NCBI GenBank assembly: GCA_046728115.1
Contig: JBKPDW010000621.1
Location: 1 to 11,073, forward strand
Origin: CAVSWN01 sp046728115
GTDB lineage: Bacteria; Acidobacteriota; Vicinamibacteria; Vicinamibacterales; CAVVIG01
Direction of reading: 5' to 3'
DNA: 11,073 nt
Both the position numbers and the translations under genes were made by a program. Positions within the stretch are counted from its first letter, which is position 1. Every line of letters begins with the position of its first letter. Positions 1 through 7,853 of this stretch are shown here, piece by piece. The notes beneath the pieces are model-generated. The model saw only the letters and a program-made list of their open reading frames with translations. It was not told the origin of the DNA and searched no databases.

Positions 1-370
1 GCGTGATATCGGATTCCTGCGGTTCCGTGCCCCAGCCGCCGTAGTTCTCGATGATCTCGTCGTTGACCGTGTCCAGCTTCGTGACCGTGCCCTCCGTCTC
101 GCTGGCGATGTAGAGCACGTCCTGCGATTTCGGCGACGCCACGCCGTGCGGGTGTTTCCCGGTCGTCATCTTCTTGATGACCTTCATCGTCGCGACGTCG
201 ACGATCGTGAGGTTGTTGATGTCGGCCTCGCCGGAATTAATGTACAGCTTCTCGTGTGTCGGCCCGGTCGGCGCCCAGTAGCCGTTCTGGCCGTTCTGCG
301 CACGCAGCGTGAACGACGCAAGCGCGACGATCGCAAGGGCAAGTGCAAAGGTGACATGCCGTAGTCTCAT
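1..370 (-). CDS. Secreted YVTN-type beta-propeller protein, N-terminal part (runs off the left edge)
   Basis: The first 123 codons are visible; the 3' end lies outside the window. The start is the ATG at 370, preceded by a perfect Shine-Dalgarno AGGAGG (381-376) five bases upstream. The protein opens with a Sec signal peptide: basic MRLR, a hydrophobic stretch to about residue 22, and likely cleavage after LRAQ. From about residue 42 a blade-like repeat appears (LYINSGEADINNLTIVD, then VLYIASETEGTVTKLD). The pattern of 'LYI..' strand, 'VDVAT.KVI' strand and 'G.HPHGVA' turn is typical of YVTN/YncE-like seven-bladed propellers, which act outside the cytoplasm as binding or scaffold domains or as parts of oxidoreductases. 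It is last of three co-directional genes, and the stop codon of the receptor gene before it overlaps its ribosome binding site, so coupled translation is likely. Ligand and activity cannot be inferred from this fragment. Confidence 0.75.
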   Translation of the reverse strand, partial: MRLRHVTFALALAIVALASFTLRAQNGQNGYWAPTGPTHEKLYINSGEADINNLTIVDVATMKVIKKMTTGKHPHGVASPKSQDVLYIASETEGTVTKLDTVNDEIIENYGGWGTEPQESDIT

Positions 371-379
371 AGATGCCTC

Positions 380-3304
380 CTAGAAGCCGAGCCGCATGCC
401 GAGTTGCATCTGCCGTGGGAACCCCCCCGCGACCAGACCATTCAGCACGAGAAACGTCGGCAGCCGTTTGTCGCTGGGCGGGTTCAGATAATTCGATCGG
501 TTCAAGAGATTGAACGCCTCGGCGAACAGATCGATCGTCCTCGCCCCGCGCAGATGGAGCCGGTAGCCGAGACGCGTATCCAACTGCGCATAGTCCGGTC
601 CATAGGCACCGTTCCGCCCGCCCTTGCTCTCCGCCGTGATCGCGGTAGTGCCAACGCCGCTGTAGGTGCCGGGCGGCAGGGGATCGAACAGCATCCCGTT
701 GCGGTCCGCATCAACCGTCGAGTCCATGATCGTAAATGGCCGGCCGGTCATATACCGGAACAGCGCGCTGACGGTCAGTCCTTTGGTGTGCGGCAATTCG
801 AGGCGGCCGTTCACGGTCAGATTGTGCCGCCGATCGGTGTCCAGCGGGCCGTAATTCAGATCCAGATTGCGCTCGCCGAGCACCTGGAAGTTGTTCGTCG
901 CGGCCGGCGCGCCGCTGGTGTTGCCGCGGGCGTAGCCGAGCGTGTAGCTGGCGCGCGCGCTCCAGAAGCCTCTGTACCGCCGCTCCAGCGACAGGTTGAG
1001 GCCGTCGTAGGTGGTCTTGCCCGAGTAGTCGTAGCGGGAGAGCACGCTGTTGGGAAACGGCGCGATCCCCAATTGCGCGGCGAGTCCGAGGAGATCGGTG
1101 CGAATGATGGCGCCGGTCCGGGTCGTATTCACGCGCAGGCCGGGGTTCAGGTCGTAGGCGAGCCAGCCTCGCCCGTTGTTGTGCACGTAATCCGCGCCCA
1201 TCGACATCGTCGCGCCCATCTGTCGCTCGTAGCCGAACGACACCTGCGTCGATCGCGGCATCTGCCGATCCGGCGTGTCGTACTGCACGGTCGCCGTATT
1301 GCGCGTGAGCGTTCCCGGAGGATAGAGCCGGTTGAGCAGCGCGCGGTTCACGGTGGGCCCGTTGACGAGCATCGGATCGGTCGGCAGCCGTCCGCTGCTC
1401 GGTCCGGGATCGGCATTGGTGAGAGGGAAATTCACGATGAACGACTCGCCGAAGACGCCGTTGGCCTGCAGCGGAGACGCCTGCCCGTTGAACAGCTTCT
1501 CGTAGTAGCGCCCGATCCCGCCGCGGACGACCGAGCGGTCGTTCAGGGCATAGGCAAATCCGGCGCGCGGCTGGAGGTTGTTGCCATCCACCGGATAGGA
1601 GCTGCCGAGCAGCGGATTGTACGGCTGGACGTAGCGGAAGAGGTCGACGTCGTACCGCAGACCCAGGTTGATCGTGAGCTGCTTGGTCGCCCGCCACTTG
1701 TCCTGGCCGAAGAACGCGAACGAATTGAGCGGCGTGAGCAGATGGCTGGGGATCGGAACGCGGATCGACAGCCGCTCCGGGTAGGTCGAAGGATTGGCGG
1801 CGTTGAATTCCAAGTCGCTCGCAAATTGGAACGCGCCGTTCATGCTGCCCTGCTCGTTCAGGTCGTTTCCGGAGTATTGATACTGGAATCCCGCCTTGAT
1901 GTCGTGGTCCCCGTGGTGGCCGGGGAGGAAGAGGCTGAAGGTGTCGTCGAGCCCGATGGCGCGCTCGAATCGATGCTGTCCGTTGACATGCCCCTGCTCG
2001 GTGAAGCTTAAGTGATTGAGCACCGGCGGTTCGAGCGTCTTGTCGTTGGTCTCGAGGAAAGTGCCCGGCTCGGCGCCGCGTTGAATGTCCTCCGACTCCA
2101 TCGAGACGCGCACCGTATTCAACGCCTTGTTGCCGAACACGTGGTTGTACGCGGCGCTCGCCGTCTGGTCGGTGTCCAGCTCGTAGTTGCCGCTGGTCAG
2201 CGTCGCCGTGTCGCCGGTGAGCAGCCCGCGATTGGGCTGGCGCTCGGTGAGATAGCGAAACGTGTAGGTGTTGGCCGCGTTGATCTGGTGATCGATGCGG
2301 CCCATGAAATTCTTGCCGTTCAGACCGCTCTTCTGGCTCCAGTTCAGATCGGGCCGCGTCGGAAACACGTTCGTCAGGCCGGTGCCGAGCACATAGCGCT
2401 CGTAGCTGCCAAAGAAATGAACCTTGTTCCGGACAATCGGCCCGCCGAACGTACCGCCGTATTGATGTTTCTCCGTCTCCGCCTCTCCCTCGCCGGACAG
2501 CGTCGCGAAGATCGTTTCGGCGGTCATCGCGGAGTTCGTGAGATAGCCGAACGCCGATCCGTGGAACGCGTTGCCGCCGCGCTTGGTGATCGCGTTCACC
2601 ACTCCGCCGGTCGTTCGTCCGAATTCCACGTCGAACTGATTGGTCTGGACCTGGAATTCCTCGACGGCCTCGAGCGGTGTCCGCGCCTGCGCGCCAGAGG
2701 CCGACGCGGAGTTGTCGTCCGTGTTGTTGCCGCCGTCGAGCACGAATGTGACCTGGTTGTTGCTCTGACCGTTGATGCTGAGCGAGTCCGATCCCTCGGC
2801 GCTGGGATTCAGCTGGATGCCGGGCACCATCGCGACGAACGCAATGAAGTTGCGGGTGGGCGAGGGCAGTTCCAGCACCTCCTTCGATCCGACGTTCCCG
2901 CCGACTTTCGACGACGTCAAATCAACTGGAGGCGATTCCCCGGTCACGGTCACCGCTTCCTCGAGACCGCCAACCTCGAGCCTGATCTCGACTGTCTGGG
3001 TACTACCTAGGACGAGACTGACGTCCTCGCGGGTGAATTTCTTGAACCCTGAGAGCTCCGCAGAGACTTTGTAGCGGCCCGCTTGAAGACCGGTGGCGAA
3101 GTAAGTGCCATCGGGCCCGGTCACCGTCGCGCGAAACGTCCCGTTGTCTTGATTCGTGATGATGACCGTCACACCAGGAAGCACGGCTTGCTGCTGGTCG
3201 ACGACCCGGCCTTGAAGCGCGGATCCCCCGACCTGTTGGGCCTGCGCTGCCGCAGACATGAGAAGTACGGTGAGGGTGACGACGACCGACTTGAACCACA
3301 GCAT
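380..3304 (-). CDS. Oar-like TonB-dependent outer-membrane receptor 2
   Basis: A 974-residue protein when started at the ATG at 3304. An in-frame ATG ten codons upstream (3334) is less likely, because AAGGAGGA sits just before the 3304 start and the hydrophobic signal begins there. Domains: Sec signal peptide 1-22 (cleavage after AAAQA); carboxypeptidase-regulatory-like beta-sandwich about 27-110 (GRVVDQQQAVLPGVTV, DGTYFATGLQAGRYKV); TonB-receptor plug about 135-245 (LPSPTRNF, VTFVLDGGNN, EFQVQTNQFDVEFGR, GGVVNAITKRGGN); then a large beta-barrel to the end. The last residue is Phe (GMRLGF), the usual signal for Bam-mediated barrel assembly. Family knowledge: such proteins sit in the outer membrane, and many import oligomeric substrates or bind surface ligands using TonB energy. 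No ligand is visible. It lies 84 bases downstream of receptor 1 and nine bases upstream of the propeller gene, so the three are probably co-transcribed. Its low similarity to receptor 1 argues against a recent duplication. Confidence 0.9.
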   Translation of the reverse strand: MLWFKSVVVTLTVLLMSAAAQAQQVGGSALQGRVVDQQQAVLPGVTVIITNQDNGTFRATVTGPDGTYFATGLQAGRYKVSAELSGFKKFTREDVSLVLGSTQTVEIRLEVGGLEEAVTVTGESPPVDLTSSKVGGNVGSKEVLELPSPTRNFIAFVAMVPGIQLNPSAEGSDSLSINGQSNNQVTFVLDGGNNTDDNSASASGAQARTPLEAVEEFQVQTNQFDVEFGRTTGGVVNAITKRGGNAFHGSAFGYLTNSAMTAETIFATLSGEGEAETEKHQYGGTFGGPIVRNKVHFFGSYERYVLGTGLTNVFPTRPDLNWSQKSGLNGKNFMGRIDHQINAANTYTFRYLTERQPNRGLLTGDTATLTSGNYELDTDQTASAAYNHVFGNKALNTVRVSMESEDIQRGAEPGTFLETNDKTLEPPVLNHLSFTEQGHVNGQHRFERAIGLDDTFSLFLPGHHGDHDIKAGFQYQYSGNDLNEQGSMNGAFQFASDLEFNAANPSTYPERLSIRVPIPSHLLTPLNSFAFFGQDKWRATKQLTINLGLRYDVDLFRYVQPYNPLLGSSYPVDGNNLQPRAGFAYALNDRSVVRGGIGRYYEKLFNGQASPLQANGVFGESFIVNFPLTNADPGPSSGRLPTDPMLVNGPTVNRALLNRLYPPGTLTRNTATVQYDTPDRQMPRSTQVSFGYERQMGATMSMGADYVHNNGRGWLAYDLNPGLRVNTTRTGAIIRTDLLGLAAQLGIAPFPNSVLSRYDYSGKTTYDGLNLSLERRYRGFWSARASYTLGYARGNTSGAPAATNNFQVLGERNLDLNYGPLDTDRRHNLTVNGRLELPHTKGLTVSALFRYMTGRPFTIMDSTVDADRNGMLFDPLPPGTYSGVGTTAITAESKGGRNGAYGPDYAQLDTRLGYRLHLRGARTIDLFAEAFNLLNRSNYLNPPSDKRLPTFLVLNGLVAGGFPRQMQLGMRLGF

Positions 3305-3388
3305 CGAGTCCTCCTTCTTCCGAATACCCGACACTCCGCTGGCCGCCGACTTCAGACGTGGATGGTTGCGGCGGCATCCTACGACTGA

Positions 3389-6300
3389 TCAGAAGATGAC
3401 TTTTGCGCCAAACTGAATTTGGCGCGGCGTGCCGACGATGGCGGTAATCGTTCCGGCATTGCTCGCACCGACGGCGGCGTTCGGCAGATCGAATTGCGCC
3501 GTATTGAAGAGATTGAAGCACTCGACGCGAAACTGGAGCCGCGAGGCCGTCGTGAGGTCGAACTCCTTGAAGAGCGAGAAGTCGACGTTCACGCGACCCG
3601 GCCCGTGCAAGATGTTCCGGCCCGAGTTGCCGTAGGTGAACTGCGCCGGCGTCGCAAACGCCGAGGTGTCGAACCAGCGGTCGACGGTCGGGTTCGACAA
3701 CGTGCCATCGCCGATGCGGTCAGGACGGCTGCCCGTACCGGTGTTGACCGTCGGCGCATTCAGCGTCGGCGTGAACGGCAAGCCGGTCTGAAACATGTTG
3801 ATCCCGTTCACCTGCCAGCCGCCCAGTAAGTACTCCGCCGCGCCGCCGTCGCTCAGCCATCTGTGCCCTTCGCCAAAAGGCAGCGCATAGTTCCAGGCGA
3901 TGGTCAAACGATGGCGGATGTCGAATGGCGAATTGCCGCGATCCGCGAGGCGGTTGCGAGGGTCTTGTGGCAACGGCCCGTCCGCGCCGCCGCCGAAGCT
4001 TTGCCCGACCGTGTCAACGGCATGGCCGAAGGTATACGAGAGCAAGCCGCTCAACCCGTGCGACAACCGCTTTGTCGCGCTGAATTGAAGCGCGTGATAC
4101 GAGGCCGTCCCGTCGGATACGGCCCAGGTCACATCCGCGAGCGTGGGACGCACGGCAAAAAACGGCCGGCGATTGTTGACGGGTCCCGATCCCGGCACCG
4201 CCTGATTGAGGTTGTAGGTCGTGTCGAGATGGCGACCGAGGTTGCCGACATACGAAGTCTTGAGCAACAAGGACCATGGCAATTCGTGTTCGACCGTCAG
4301 ATTGAACTGTTCGGCATAACCGGGCCGATAGTTCGGGTCAACGCCGATGACGCTGCCGACCGGATTGTCGGCCAGCGTCAGATCGAGCGGTGGAATCGTC
4401 GGAAAGCCGTCGCTGACGCGCTGCGTGACGAACTGGGTGCCAGGGTTGAAGCTGTAGATCGGCCCGAAGGGCACGTGGCGCTGTAACCGCAGGACGTTGC
4501 CGCCGTGTCCCGCGGTGTTATAGAAGATACCCGCTCCGCCGCGCACGACGGTGTGCTGCGCCGCCTGATAGGCGAAGCCAAGACGCGGCGCCAAGGCCGT
4601 CTTGAAGGTCTTGACGCCGGCGGTCTCGCTCACGCCGTTGCGCCCTGCGACCAGGACCGTCGCCGTCGTCGGATCGAAGTTGGCCCACATGTTCGACGTT
4701 TCGCTGGGCGGCGTGTCGAGCTCGTAGCGCAGCCCGAGGTTCAACGTCAGCTTTCCGCTTGCGCGCCAGTCGTCGGCGACGTAGATGCCGTACTCGGTGG
4801 TGCGAATGGCCGCATCGGCGAGCAGGTAATCCTGCTCGATCAGGCTCGGCGCGCCGAGCAGAAACGCGGCCATCACGTGGCCGCCGGTGTTGTTCGACGG
4901 GTTGTTGGTGATGTTCGGCGAGAAGTTGAAACGGCCGTTGCCGCGATTGGTTTGAAACTCGCCCATGTGCCGCCGGCGCACGTCGAAGCCCGCCTTGATC
5001 CCGTGATGGTCGCCGGCAAAGACCAGATTGGCCACGTATTGAAATGTTTTTTCGTGGCGCAGAATCGGCAGCGAGCGGCTCTGACCGATGCCTGTGTAGC
5101 CCGCCGGGCTAAAAATCGGGATGCCGTTCTGGTTGTCCTGCTGGTTCGCGTTGGGCACGCCGAGCTGTTCGCCGAGTTGATCGCCGGGTGCGACGTCGGC
5201 TTGCGTGAACTCGAGATTGAAATGGTTGTAGCCGCCGCGCGAATCGAGCACCAGACGCGGCGAAAACACGTGCACCCAGCCGACGACGGCGTGCTCCGCG
5301 AGCAGATCGGAAGGACCCGCGAACGTGTCCTCGTTGCCGAGGCCGACCGGTTTCGACACGCCGGGAAGCTGGACCGCCGCAAACGTGTACGGGTTGACCG
5401 TCGCGGTTTTCGACCAGGAGTAGCGGGCGAGGAAGTTGTTCCGTTCGCTTTGCGTGTGATCGATGCGCACGTCGAACTGGTTCCAGTCCTGCGTCCGCGT
5501 CGGGGTCGTGATCAGGTTGTTGGCCAATGCCGTCGACGTCGGCAGCGGGTACGCGTTCATCAACTTGGCCGTGACCGGGTCCCACCGGTCTCGCGGAATG
5601 ACGTTGCCGGGAAAGGGCTGGCGCGTCACGGCGCCGCCGGGCTGCACGACCGTCGTCAGCGGGTCGTAGATGGTCCCCACCTCGGTGAAGTCGCCCTGCC
5701 GCATCATCAGCGTCGGCACGGTGTTGACGAAGACGCGCCCGAGCTCCTGGCGGAACCCGTCGTAGTCGGCGAAGTAGAACGTCTTGTTCGTGACGATCGG
5801 CCCGCCAAGCGCGCCGCCGAATTGATTCTGCTTGAACGGCGGTTTGGGTTGCCCGGCGCGATCGGCGAAATAGTTGTTGGCGTCGAACCGGTCGTTGCGC
5901 ACGAACTCGTAGATCGCGCCGTGCATCTTGTTGCCGCCGGACTTGGTGACGACATTCACCTGTGCGCCGGGATTGCGCCCCTGCTCGGCGGAGAAGAGGT
6001 TGGTCTGAACCTTGAACTCCTTGATCGCTTCGACATTCGGGCGCACGACGAGAACCAGCGTCAGCCTGGTGTTGTTGTCGATCCCGTCGTAGAGATAGTT
6101 GTTCGAGTTTTCTCGATTGCCGTTGACGAACAGCTCCGTGCCCGGCCGCAGGTCGTCGGGCCGCGTCCCGCTCATGATCGTGCCGCGCATGCCAGAGCCC
6201 GCGCCTGACACGCCGGTACTGAGCGTGGCCAGCTGCACGAAGTTGCGTCCGTTGAGCGGCAGCTCCTGCACCTGTTTTTCTTCAATCACGCTGCCGAGGA

Positions 6301-6709
6301 CGGACGATTGGGTTTCGAGCAGCGGCGCCTTGCCCTCGATCAGCAGGCTTTCGCTGACCAGCCCGATTTCCAGGTCCATGTCGACCTGCGCGCGTTGGTT
6401 GACCTGCAATTCCACGCCGGTGCGCTCGACCTTGCGAAAACCTTGAAGTTCCGCGGTCAGCCTGTAGCGACCGGGTTGCAACGAGATGAAGCTGTAAGTG
6501 CCGGCGTCGCCGGTGGTGGTCGAGCGGATGACGCCGGTGGCTTCGTTGGTGAGCGCGACGGTGACGCCGGGCACGACAGCGCCGGAACTGTCTTTGATCG
6601 TCCCCACTAAGTCCGCGGTGGTCACTTGTGCGTGCGCCAGAGCCGACGAGACCAACAGTAGAGAACCGAGGGCTAGAAGTAGCGAGCGTCGCTCCTGCCT
6701 GAGTTTCAT
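3389..6709 (-). CDS. Oar-like TonB-dependent outer-membrane receptor 1
   Basis: A 1106-residue protein starting at the ATG at 6709, with GGAGG (6720-6716) six bases upstream. Domains: signal peptide 1-27 (basic MKLRQERR, Leu-rich core, cleavage after ALAHA); carboxypeptidase-regulatory-like domain about 33-115 (GTIKDSSGAVVPGVTV, GTYSFISLQPGRYRL); plug about 140-262 (LPLNGRNFVQL, LFVNGNRENSNNYLYDGIDN, EFKVQTNLFSAEQGR, VNVVTKSGGN); barrel about 265-1106, ending GAKVIF with terminal Phe. LPLNGRNF and the FGGALGGPIV...TFYFADYDGFR block are hallmarks of the very large Oar-like receptor families of Acidobacteriota. It is a TonB-type outer-membrane transporter or surface protein; the substrate is unknown. 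It is the first gene of the apparent operon, with a candidate promoter about 110-135 bases upstream. No TonB box was identified with confidence, which is usual for this group. Confidence 0.92.
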   Translation of the reverse strand: MKLRQERRSLLLALGSLLLVSSALAHAQVTTADLVGTIKDSSGAVVPGVTVALTNEATGVIRSTTTGDAGTYSFISLQPGRYRLTAELQGFRKVERTGVELQVNQRAQVDMDLEIGLVSESLLIEGKAPLLETQSSVLGSVIEEKQVQELPLNGRNFVQLATLSTGVSGAGSGMRGTIMSGTRPDDLRPGTELFVNGNRENSNNYLYDGIDNNTRLTLVLVVRPNVEAIKEFKVQTNLFSAEQGRNPGAQVNVVTKSGGNKMHGAIYEFVRNDRFDANNYFADRAGQPKPPFKQNQFGGALGGPIVTNKTFYFADYDGFRQELGRVFVNTVPTLMMRQGDFTEVGTIYDPLTTVVQPGGAVTRQPFPGNVIPRDRWDPVTAKLMNAYPLPTSTALANNLITTPTRTQDWNQFDVRIDHTQSERNNFLARYSWSKTATVNPYTFAAVQLPGVSKPVGLGNEDTFAGPSDLLAEHAVVGWVHVFSPRLVLDSRGGYNHFNLEFTQADVAPGDQLGEQLGVPNANQQDNQNGIPIFSPAGYTGIGQSRSLPILRHEKTFQYVANLVFAGDHHGIKAGFDVRRRHMGEFQTNRGNGRFNFSPNITNNPSNNTGGHVMAAFLLGAPSLIEQDYLLADAAIRTTEYGIYVADDWRASGKLTLNLGLRYELDTPPSETSNMWANFDPTTATVLVAGRNGVSETAGVKTFKTALAPRLGFAYQAAQHTVVRGGAGIFYNTAGHGGNVLRLQRHVPFGPIYSFNPGTQFVTQRVSDGFPTIPPLDLTLADNPVGSVIGVDPNYRPGYAEQFNLTVEHELPWSLLLKTSYVGNLGRHLDTTYNLNQAVPGSGPVNNRRPFFAVRPTLADVTWAVSDGTASYHALQFSATKRLSHGLSGLLSYTFGHAVDTVGQSFGGGADGPLPQDPRNRLADRGNSPFDIRHRLTIAWNYALPFGEGHRWLSDGGAAEYLLGGWQVNGINMFQTGLPFTPTLNAPTVNTGTGSRPDRIGDGTLSNPTVDRWFDTSAFATPAQFTYGNSGRNILHGPGRVNVDFSLFKEFDLTTASRLQFRVECFNLFNTAQFDLPNAAVGASNAGTITAIVGTPRQIQFGAKVIF

Positions 6710-6772
6710 GCCCTTCCTCCTGGTCAGTCACTTCCGGTCGTCCTTGAGGAGCTGGGGTCCAGCGGGTCGGCA

Positions 6773-6814
6773 CCGTTGAAGAACACCTGCGATCGTTGCC
6801 GTTGAAGACGCCTG
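6773..6814 (-). repeat. Two-copy direct repeat in the receptor 1 leader
   Basis: CCGTTGAAGA occurs at 6773-6782 and 6799-6808 (plus-strand reading), 26 bases apart. Each copy is followed by a similar ACACCTG or CGCCTG. The pair sits just downstream of the candidate promoter and about 65-105 bases upstream of the receptor start. Spacing near 2.5 helical turns could suit a dimeric regulator, but nothing identifies one. Confidence 0.4.
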
Positions 6815-6817
6815 GGT

Positions 6818-6845
6818 TCGATAGGAGGCGCCTATTTCACGTCAA
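6818..6845 (-). promoter_or_regulatory. Candidate sigma-70-type promoter with an internal inverted repeat, upstream of the receptor operon
   Basis: On the minus strand TTGACG (6845-6840) is followed 16 bases later by TATCGA (6823-6818). The -35 matches consensus in five of six positions; the -10 matches only in its first three. Between and overlapping them is ATAGG-AGGCG-CCTAT (6821-6835), a perfect 5-bp inverted repeat that also contains the 8-bp palindrome AGGCGCCT. An operator in this position would block polymerase. This is inference from position and symmetry only; many acidobacterial promoters fit the E. coli consensus poorly. Confidence 0.35.
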
Positions 6846-7262
6846 TTGGAGCGCCCGATCAAGCGACGATTTGAAGGCGATAGGCTGAACGCGGCTGGGC
6901 GTGCTTCCCGGAAGTGGACGAAGCCGAGCTATCTTCACGGACATTCTGGAATTTGGTGCGCGAGTTCTCGTGATTTCAGGCGGCACGGGGCGGCTAGGGG
7001 AGAGCGGCGGTGAGCCCGGACACGGCTCTGCCCGTTCTACTCAGGTGACCGCGTGAGCTGCTTGTCCCGCGCATTCCCCTCCAGACGCACGGGCCCGCAG
7101 GGTTCCGGTCATCGGCTGTCGGAGATCATGCGGCGCGTTGATGGATGGGCATCTCCCGCAGGCAGCGGATCGGTTGGCCTCAATCGGGCGCGGCGTGCGG
7201 CGGCCGCGCGTGCCGTCAGGTCTGCAGGAACCGCGTCGCCTGTGCCGAAGATATGATGAAGC
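6846..7262. other. Non-coding stretch between the receptor operon and the first element relic
   Basis: No convincing gene is seen on either strand. Short open frames here lack ribosome binding sites and protein-like composition. The only structure noted is a small hairpin, GAGCC (7012-7016) with GGCTC (7024-7028), which has no T-run and so is not a good terminator. The left end of the IS110 relic may lie somewhere in the right half of this stretch. Confidence 0.5.
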
Positions 7263-7342
7263 GGCTGGCCTCTTTCGTGAGGTGGTAGCGTTCGCTCCAC
7301 ATTGCGAAGACGCGCTCAGAGGCGCAAGAGAGGAGACCAGCC
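7263..7342 (+). promoter_or_regulatory. Inverted repeat able to occlude the ribosome binding site of the IS110 relic
   Basis: GGCTGG (7263-7268) and CCTCT (7269-7273) are complementary to CCAGCC (7337-7342) and AGAGG (7329-7333), leaving only a three-base bulge. The right arm contains the Shine-Dalgarno AGGAG (7331-7335) and ends at the ATG of the transposase fragment. Inside the loop, TTCGC (7291-7295) pairs with GCGAA (7304-7308), extended by GCG/CGC. CCTC (7269-7272) can alternatively pair with GAGG (7279-7282). This may be translational control or part of an element-encoded RNA; no folding energy was computed. Confidence 0.4.
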
Positions 7343-7687
7343 ATGGAGTATGGTGCCATCGACCTGCACAAAAAGGAAAGCCAGGTGCAGCTCATTACGG
7401 AGGGCGGCGACGTGATTGACCGCCAGATTCCGACGACGCGCGATCGCCTGACCGCACTTTTTGGGGGTCGGCCACACGCCCGCATCTTGATCGAGGCCTC
7501 GACTGAAAGTGAATGGGTGGCGCAGCACCTGGAGACGCTGGGGCACGAAGTGGTGGTCGCCGATCCCAATTACGGGTTGATGTACGGGCATCGGAGCCGA
7601 CGCGTGAAGACCGATCGCCGGGATGTGACGGCGCTGGCCGAGGCGTGTCGGCACGGCATTTATCGGCCTTGTGCCTCGCCAGAATGA
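7343..7687 (+). pseudogene. IS110-family transposase, N-terminal fragment
   Basis: The 114 residues match the RuvC-like DEDD domain of IS110-family transposases: D7 in GAIDLHKKES, E51 in ILIEAST, D74 in VVADPNY, and D91/D94 in KTDRRDVTALAEAC. IS110 transposases are usually about 330-420 residues, so roughly two thirds is missing, including the whole C-terminal Transposase_20 domain. Family-like sequence stops near GIYRP (about 7667), and the last residues (CASPE) come from adjoining DNA. The start is the ATG at 7343, with AGGAG seven bases upstream. It must be inactive by itself. It belongs to a different IS110 branch from the complete transposase at 9500-10699, so the two are not copies of one element. 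Confidence 0.85.
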
Positions 7688-7730
7688 CGTCCACGCAAAG
7701 ATCATTGACGGCGGCGCGGTAGCTGGCCAT
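7672..7730 (-). pseudogene. Start of an unknown gene, cut off by the IS110 relic
   Basis: On the minus strand an ATG at 7730 lies one base after the stop codon of the fragment before it. It opens MASYRAAVNDLCVDVILAR, about 20 codons with some 80 percent G or C at third positions, like a real gene of a GC-rich genome. The frame then runs into sequence antisense to the IS110 fragment, so the body of the gene was replaced. An AGGTGA is found in the end of the preceding gene, but its 15-base spacing is long. No family is recognised. Tight spacing to the preceding gene suggests a former operon. Confidence 0.4.
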
Positions 7731-7731
7731 T

Positions 7732-7845
7732 CTACGCCCGATGCGTCACCTCGTTCGGACGGTCGCTGTAGTCGGATGTGCTGTAGCTGCTGAAATCCCC
7801 GTACGTGTTGCGACCATTGATGTTCGAGTCTTCCTTGGATACGCT
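7732..7845 (-). pseudogene. C-terminal end of an unknown protein, cut off by the integrase relic
   Basis: On the minus strand a frame ends at the TAG 7734-7732. Its last 30-odd codons read about KEDSNINGRNTYGDF, then a Ser/Tyr/Asp-rich SSYSTSDYSDRPNEVTHRA. About 78 percent of third positions are G or C, as expected for coding DNA here. Upstream of about 7845 the frame is merely antisense to the integrase-type relic, so the bulk of the gene is gone. No family is recognised; the hydrophilic, aromatic-rich tail could belong to a secreted or surface protein. Confidence 0.4.
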
Positions 7846-7853
7846 CCGCGTCG

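Noticed and set aside
404..3010. Long plus-strand open frames (404-2011 and 2012-3010) opposite receptor 2
   Set aside because: They are antisense to a clear receptor gene; high GC makes long antisense frames common. Composition is Arg/Val/Glu-rich without domains.
3305..3334. Ten-codon upstream extension of receptor 2
   Set aside because: The strong Shine-Dalgarno lies inside the extension and serves the 3304 start, where the signal peptide begins.
4505..6208. 567-codon plus-strand frame opposite receptor 1
   Set aside because: It is antisense to a well-supported gene and has no recognisable domain or ribosome binding site.
7012..7028. GAGCC/GGCTC hairpin as a terminator
   Set aside because: Short stem, no following T-run, and no gene clearly ending before it.
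7053..7256. Plus-strand 67-codon frame MSCLSRAFPSR...
   Set aside because: No ribosome binding site, unlike-protein composition, and no family resemblance.
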